Part shown: piece after piece, positions 62,080-64,000 of the stretch
How positions within the stretch are numbered: position 1 is the stretch's first letter
Layout of the letters: each line of letters opens with the position of its first letter
Assembly: GCA_020746105.1 (NCBI GenBank)
Contig: CM036636.1
Location: 3,906,001-3,970,000 of the forward strand
From: Trogon surrucura
Lineage: Eukaryota > Chordata > Aves > Trogoniformes > Trogonidae
Direction of reading: 5' to 3'
DNA length: 64,000 nt
Made by a program: the position numbers and the translations under genes
Notes under the pieces: generated by a model
What the model saw: the letters and a program-made list of their open reading frames with translations, nothing else
Told to the model about the DNA's origin: nothing
Database searches by the model: none

Positions 62080-64000
62080 CTCAGATTATTTTCCCATAAC
62101 AATTTCAGGCACCCTGAGCTAAAGCATTTGTAACTAATACATATTCTAATGTTCCCGTTCACCTGAGACACTCGAAACTTTCCTGGCTCATTTGTCAGGG
62201 TTGGGTTTTTTTCAGATTTTTTTTTTTTTTTTAAAATACCTTCTTCCCTCAGGCCAGTCGAATCAGTCCAGTTAATTTTAATTTCCACAGACATGGAAAG
62301 TCATCTCAAGGTCATTTTTGGGCTATTTTCCAGTTTCAAGTCTGGAGGATTTTGCAGGATTTGCAATTGAGGCTTCTGATTATCTGTTACACATTGAAAC
62401 GAAAAGGAACCAGCTGAGGAGAGACAGTGATGAAGCACCCCATTGACACCCAGGTAATTAAGGAGAAATAAACATGTTTGTTGGCTGAAACAAGGGGAAA
62501 AATGATGCAAACCACTCTATTCCACCACAGAAGAGAGGAGGGAGGGAAGAAAAAACAGCAGCTAATGAGTTTCCATCAGAAGGGCAGGCTTTGCCCATGC
62601 CAAAAAACCTTCCCGGGGTGTTTGCATTTTAGAGGGAAGGTTGCTGGGTGCCACGGGGAGGCTTTTGTCACTTCTGATCAGAAAGACAGTGAAGAAAAGC
62701 AATGCACTAAACTGCAAAACACAGCCTTTGTGATGCACGAGATAAGGAGATCAACACCGCCCCACGCTGAAGGGGGGGAAAAATAATAAATGTATGTATG
62801 TCCTAAAGGCTCAGAAGCATTGAATCCTGGAGGTTTGCCACCGGACAGCCTGATCTCCTCCTGGCCAGCCATAGCACAAAGGTCCAGGAAATTATTCCCT
62901 TGGGAAGCTGATGACTCCCAGTGCTGGCCCAGCTCACGGCCAGGACCCAACACCACTGGGGCTGCAGCAAGAAACAACTTTCCTGGTGAACTTCAGCACC
63001 TGGCTCCCAAAGCGAGCCCAGCGCAGGCTCCTCAATCCGCGCTCCAAGCGCGTTTATTAAACGTTTTTAATATCGCGGTGGCAGACAGCGAAATGCAATC
63101 AAGCCCGAGTCACACATCTTCCCAAGTCTGCGGGGACCGCGGGGTACAAGCCTGTTTTTGTTTCTTTCCCAGGGAACGATCAAGATACAGGCCTCGCAGC
63201 TCAAATCACACGCGCTCTCCAGGGGCAGGCGACGGTAATTAGTTTGTGTGCACTGGAGGCATTTTTGGTTTCCAGCCCTGCTCGGGGAAGCTGGCAGGAA
63301 TACTCAAGCTGCTGGGCAGCGAGTGCTCTGGAGAGAGCCAGTCCTGGTGGTGGGTGATGAGCAGGCACGATGCTGGCCTCGACATCTCAAAAACTGGCCT
63401 CGTCCCACCAATTATCCGCTACCTAAAAAGCACTGTACTCCAGGCTGGTGGATTTTGTTTTTCCCTCTGGGTGGGTTTTGGTTTTCCCTCTGGGCAGGCA
63501 TCTTCCAGAGAGGAGCAGCTCTGAGAAACAGCTTTCCATTTCCTTATAATAATCCAAATCCTATTATTCTGGGAGCGCTTCATCCTGCTCTCGCAGCCCC
63601 AGGAGACGATGTCCTCCCCCAGGCAGAACTCACCTGGCCTGAGGTACCACCACCACCTCCTCAGGTACTGAGCTACCTCCAACCACGACAGCCTGGACAA
63701 ACCCGCAGCCCCACCTCGGCAGCACCAGGGCTCAGAGGAGGACACAGAACAGCAAGTCCTTTCGCCTGGGCATTCAGGAAACCTCAAAAAACAGGAGACA
63801 TGGGCCAACGCAGCCGCCAGCGAGCGCTGGGGCAGCCCGCAGCAGTAACCCGCATGCCTCCAGCTGCTCGGGTCAGGTCCTTGCAAGATGCTAATGCTCT
63901 AAGAGTACAGCTGAAGTCAGGACTATTTTCCTGCTGACTGGAAAATCAGTGAGAGGGGGAAAAAAAAAAAAAGGATGTATGGCCATGTACATTTGTCCAG

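Larger units (their letters stand above)
1..64000 (-). other. ASTN2: ASTN2 gene, internal part (intron 1 to intron 3)
   Basis: The two coding exons in the window are on the same strand, in the right order and in compatible phase, so the whole window appears to lie inside one astrotactin-2 gene transcribed right to left. Neither the promoter and signal-peptide exon (beyond 64000) nor the later exons for the second membrane helix, EGF-like, MACPF/perforin-like, fibronectin and annexin-like domains (before position 1) are present. TRIM32, known to sit inside an ASTN2 intron in vertebrates, is not seen here; in known genomes it lies in a much later intron. The choice of ASTN2 over the paralogue ASTN1 rests on exon residues: ASTN2-type EPSEIVEEQMHILHISVM and RRRIPQKSASTEATHEIHY rather than the ASTN1 versions, judged from memory of the families. 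Confidence 0.88.
43678..64000 (-). other. ASTN2: ASTN2 intron 1 (partial, 5' part outside window)
   Basis: This is the phase-1 intron upstream of exon 2; its acceptor is tttgtccctgcag ending at 43678. It contains an antisense-looking CR1 fragment (45092-45270, minus orientation), a possible MIR-like fragment (54940-55030), AT-rich blocks with homeodomain-type sites (48330-48460, 60830-60970) and a CpG-dense patch (61821-62079). The signal-peptide exon is not in the window. Stretches 45300-48300, 48500-54900, 55050-60800 and 62100-64000 show only ordinary intronic sequence with A- and T-runs. Long open frames in them (for example 55133-55771 and 63248-63937, plus strand) have no recognisable domain. 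Confidence 0.85.

Noticed and set aside
63248-63937. 229-codon open frame, plus strand
   Set aside because: No recognisable motif; low-complexity Pro/Gln/Arg composition; several other long frames overlap it on both strands.
1-64000. Nested TRIM32 gene within ASTN2
   Set aside because: No RING, B-box or NHL-repeat coding sequence is present; in known vertebrates TRIM32 lies in a later ASTN2 intron, outside this window.
1-64000. CRISPR array, prophage, operon or other prokaryote-type system
   Set aside because: No regularly spaced direct repeats, no dense coding and no ribosome binding sites; spliced exons and CR1 elements show vertebrate nuclear DNA.

Overview
The window is vertebrate nuclear DNA, almost certainly from a bird. 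It has two short, spliced coding exons in about 63 kb of intron, and its clear interspersed repeats are CR1 non-LTR retrotransposons with the typical 3' end (copies of ATTCTGTG/ATTCTATG). I saw no mammalian-type SINE or L1. There are no bacterial operons, CRISPR arrays or tRNA/rRNA genes.

Both exons are on the minus strand and join in frame. They encode the part of astrotactin-2 (ASTN2) that runs from the end of the N-terminal extracellular region, through the first transmembrane helix, into the cytoplasmic/loop segment. Read in the direction of transcription (right to left), the layout is: intron 1 (43678-64000, continuing beyond the window); exon 2 (43490-43677, 188 nt); intron 2 (14348-43489, about 29.1 kb); exon 3 (13963-14347, 385 nt); intron 3 (1-13962, continuing beyond the window). 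Exon numbers assume the human gene layout, with one exon carrying the signal peptide upstream. Astrotactins are membrane proteins of migrating neurons; ASTN2 controls surface trafficking of ASTN1 and of synaptic proteins.

The introns hold four clear CR1 copies and one weak one. The copy at 34684-35180 has 135 codons of open reading frame and looks fairly young. There are three decayed copies of an AAGCACATGCTTAA-type dispersed repeat, a few MIR-like fragments, microsatellites and homopolymers, a 49-bp tandem duplication, three CpG-dense patches, and several AT-rich blocks full of homeodomain-type TAATTA/ATTA sites that look like candidate conserved enhancers. The many open frames of 60-240 codons elsewhere in the introns show no recognisable domain, family similarity or supporting splice structure, and I treat them as chance.

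I found no new multi-gene system. The points most worth a second look are the weak exon 3 splice donor followed at once by an in-frame stop, the intronic CpG-dense patches, the perfect TAATTAATATATTAATTA palindrome, the enhancer-like blocks, and the shared ancient repeat.
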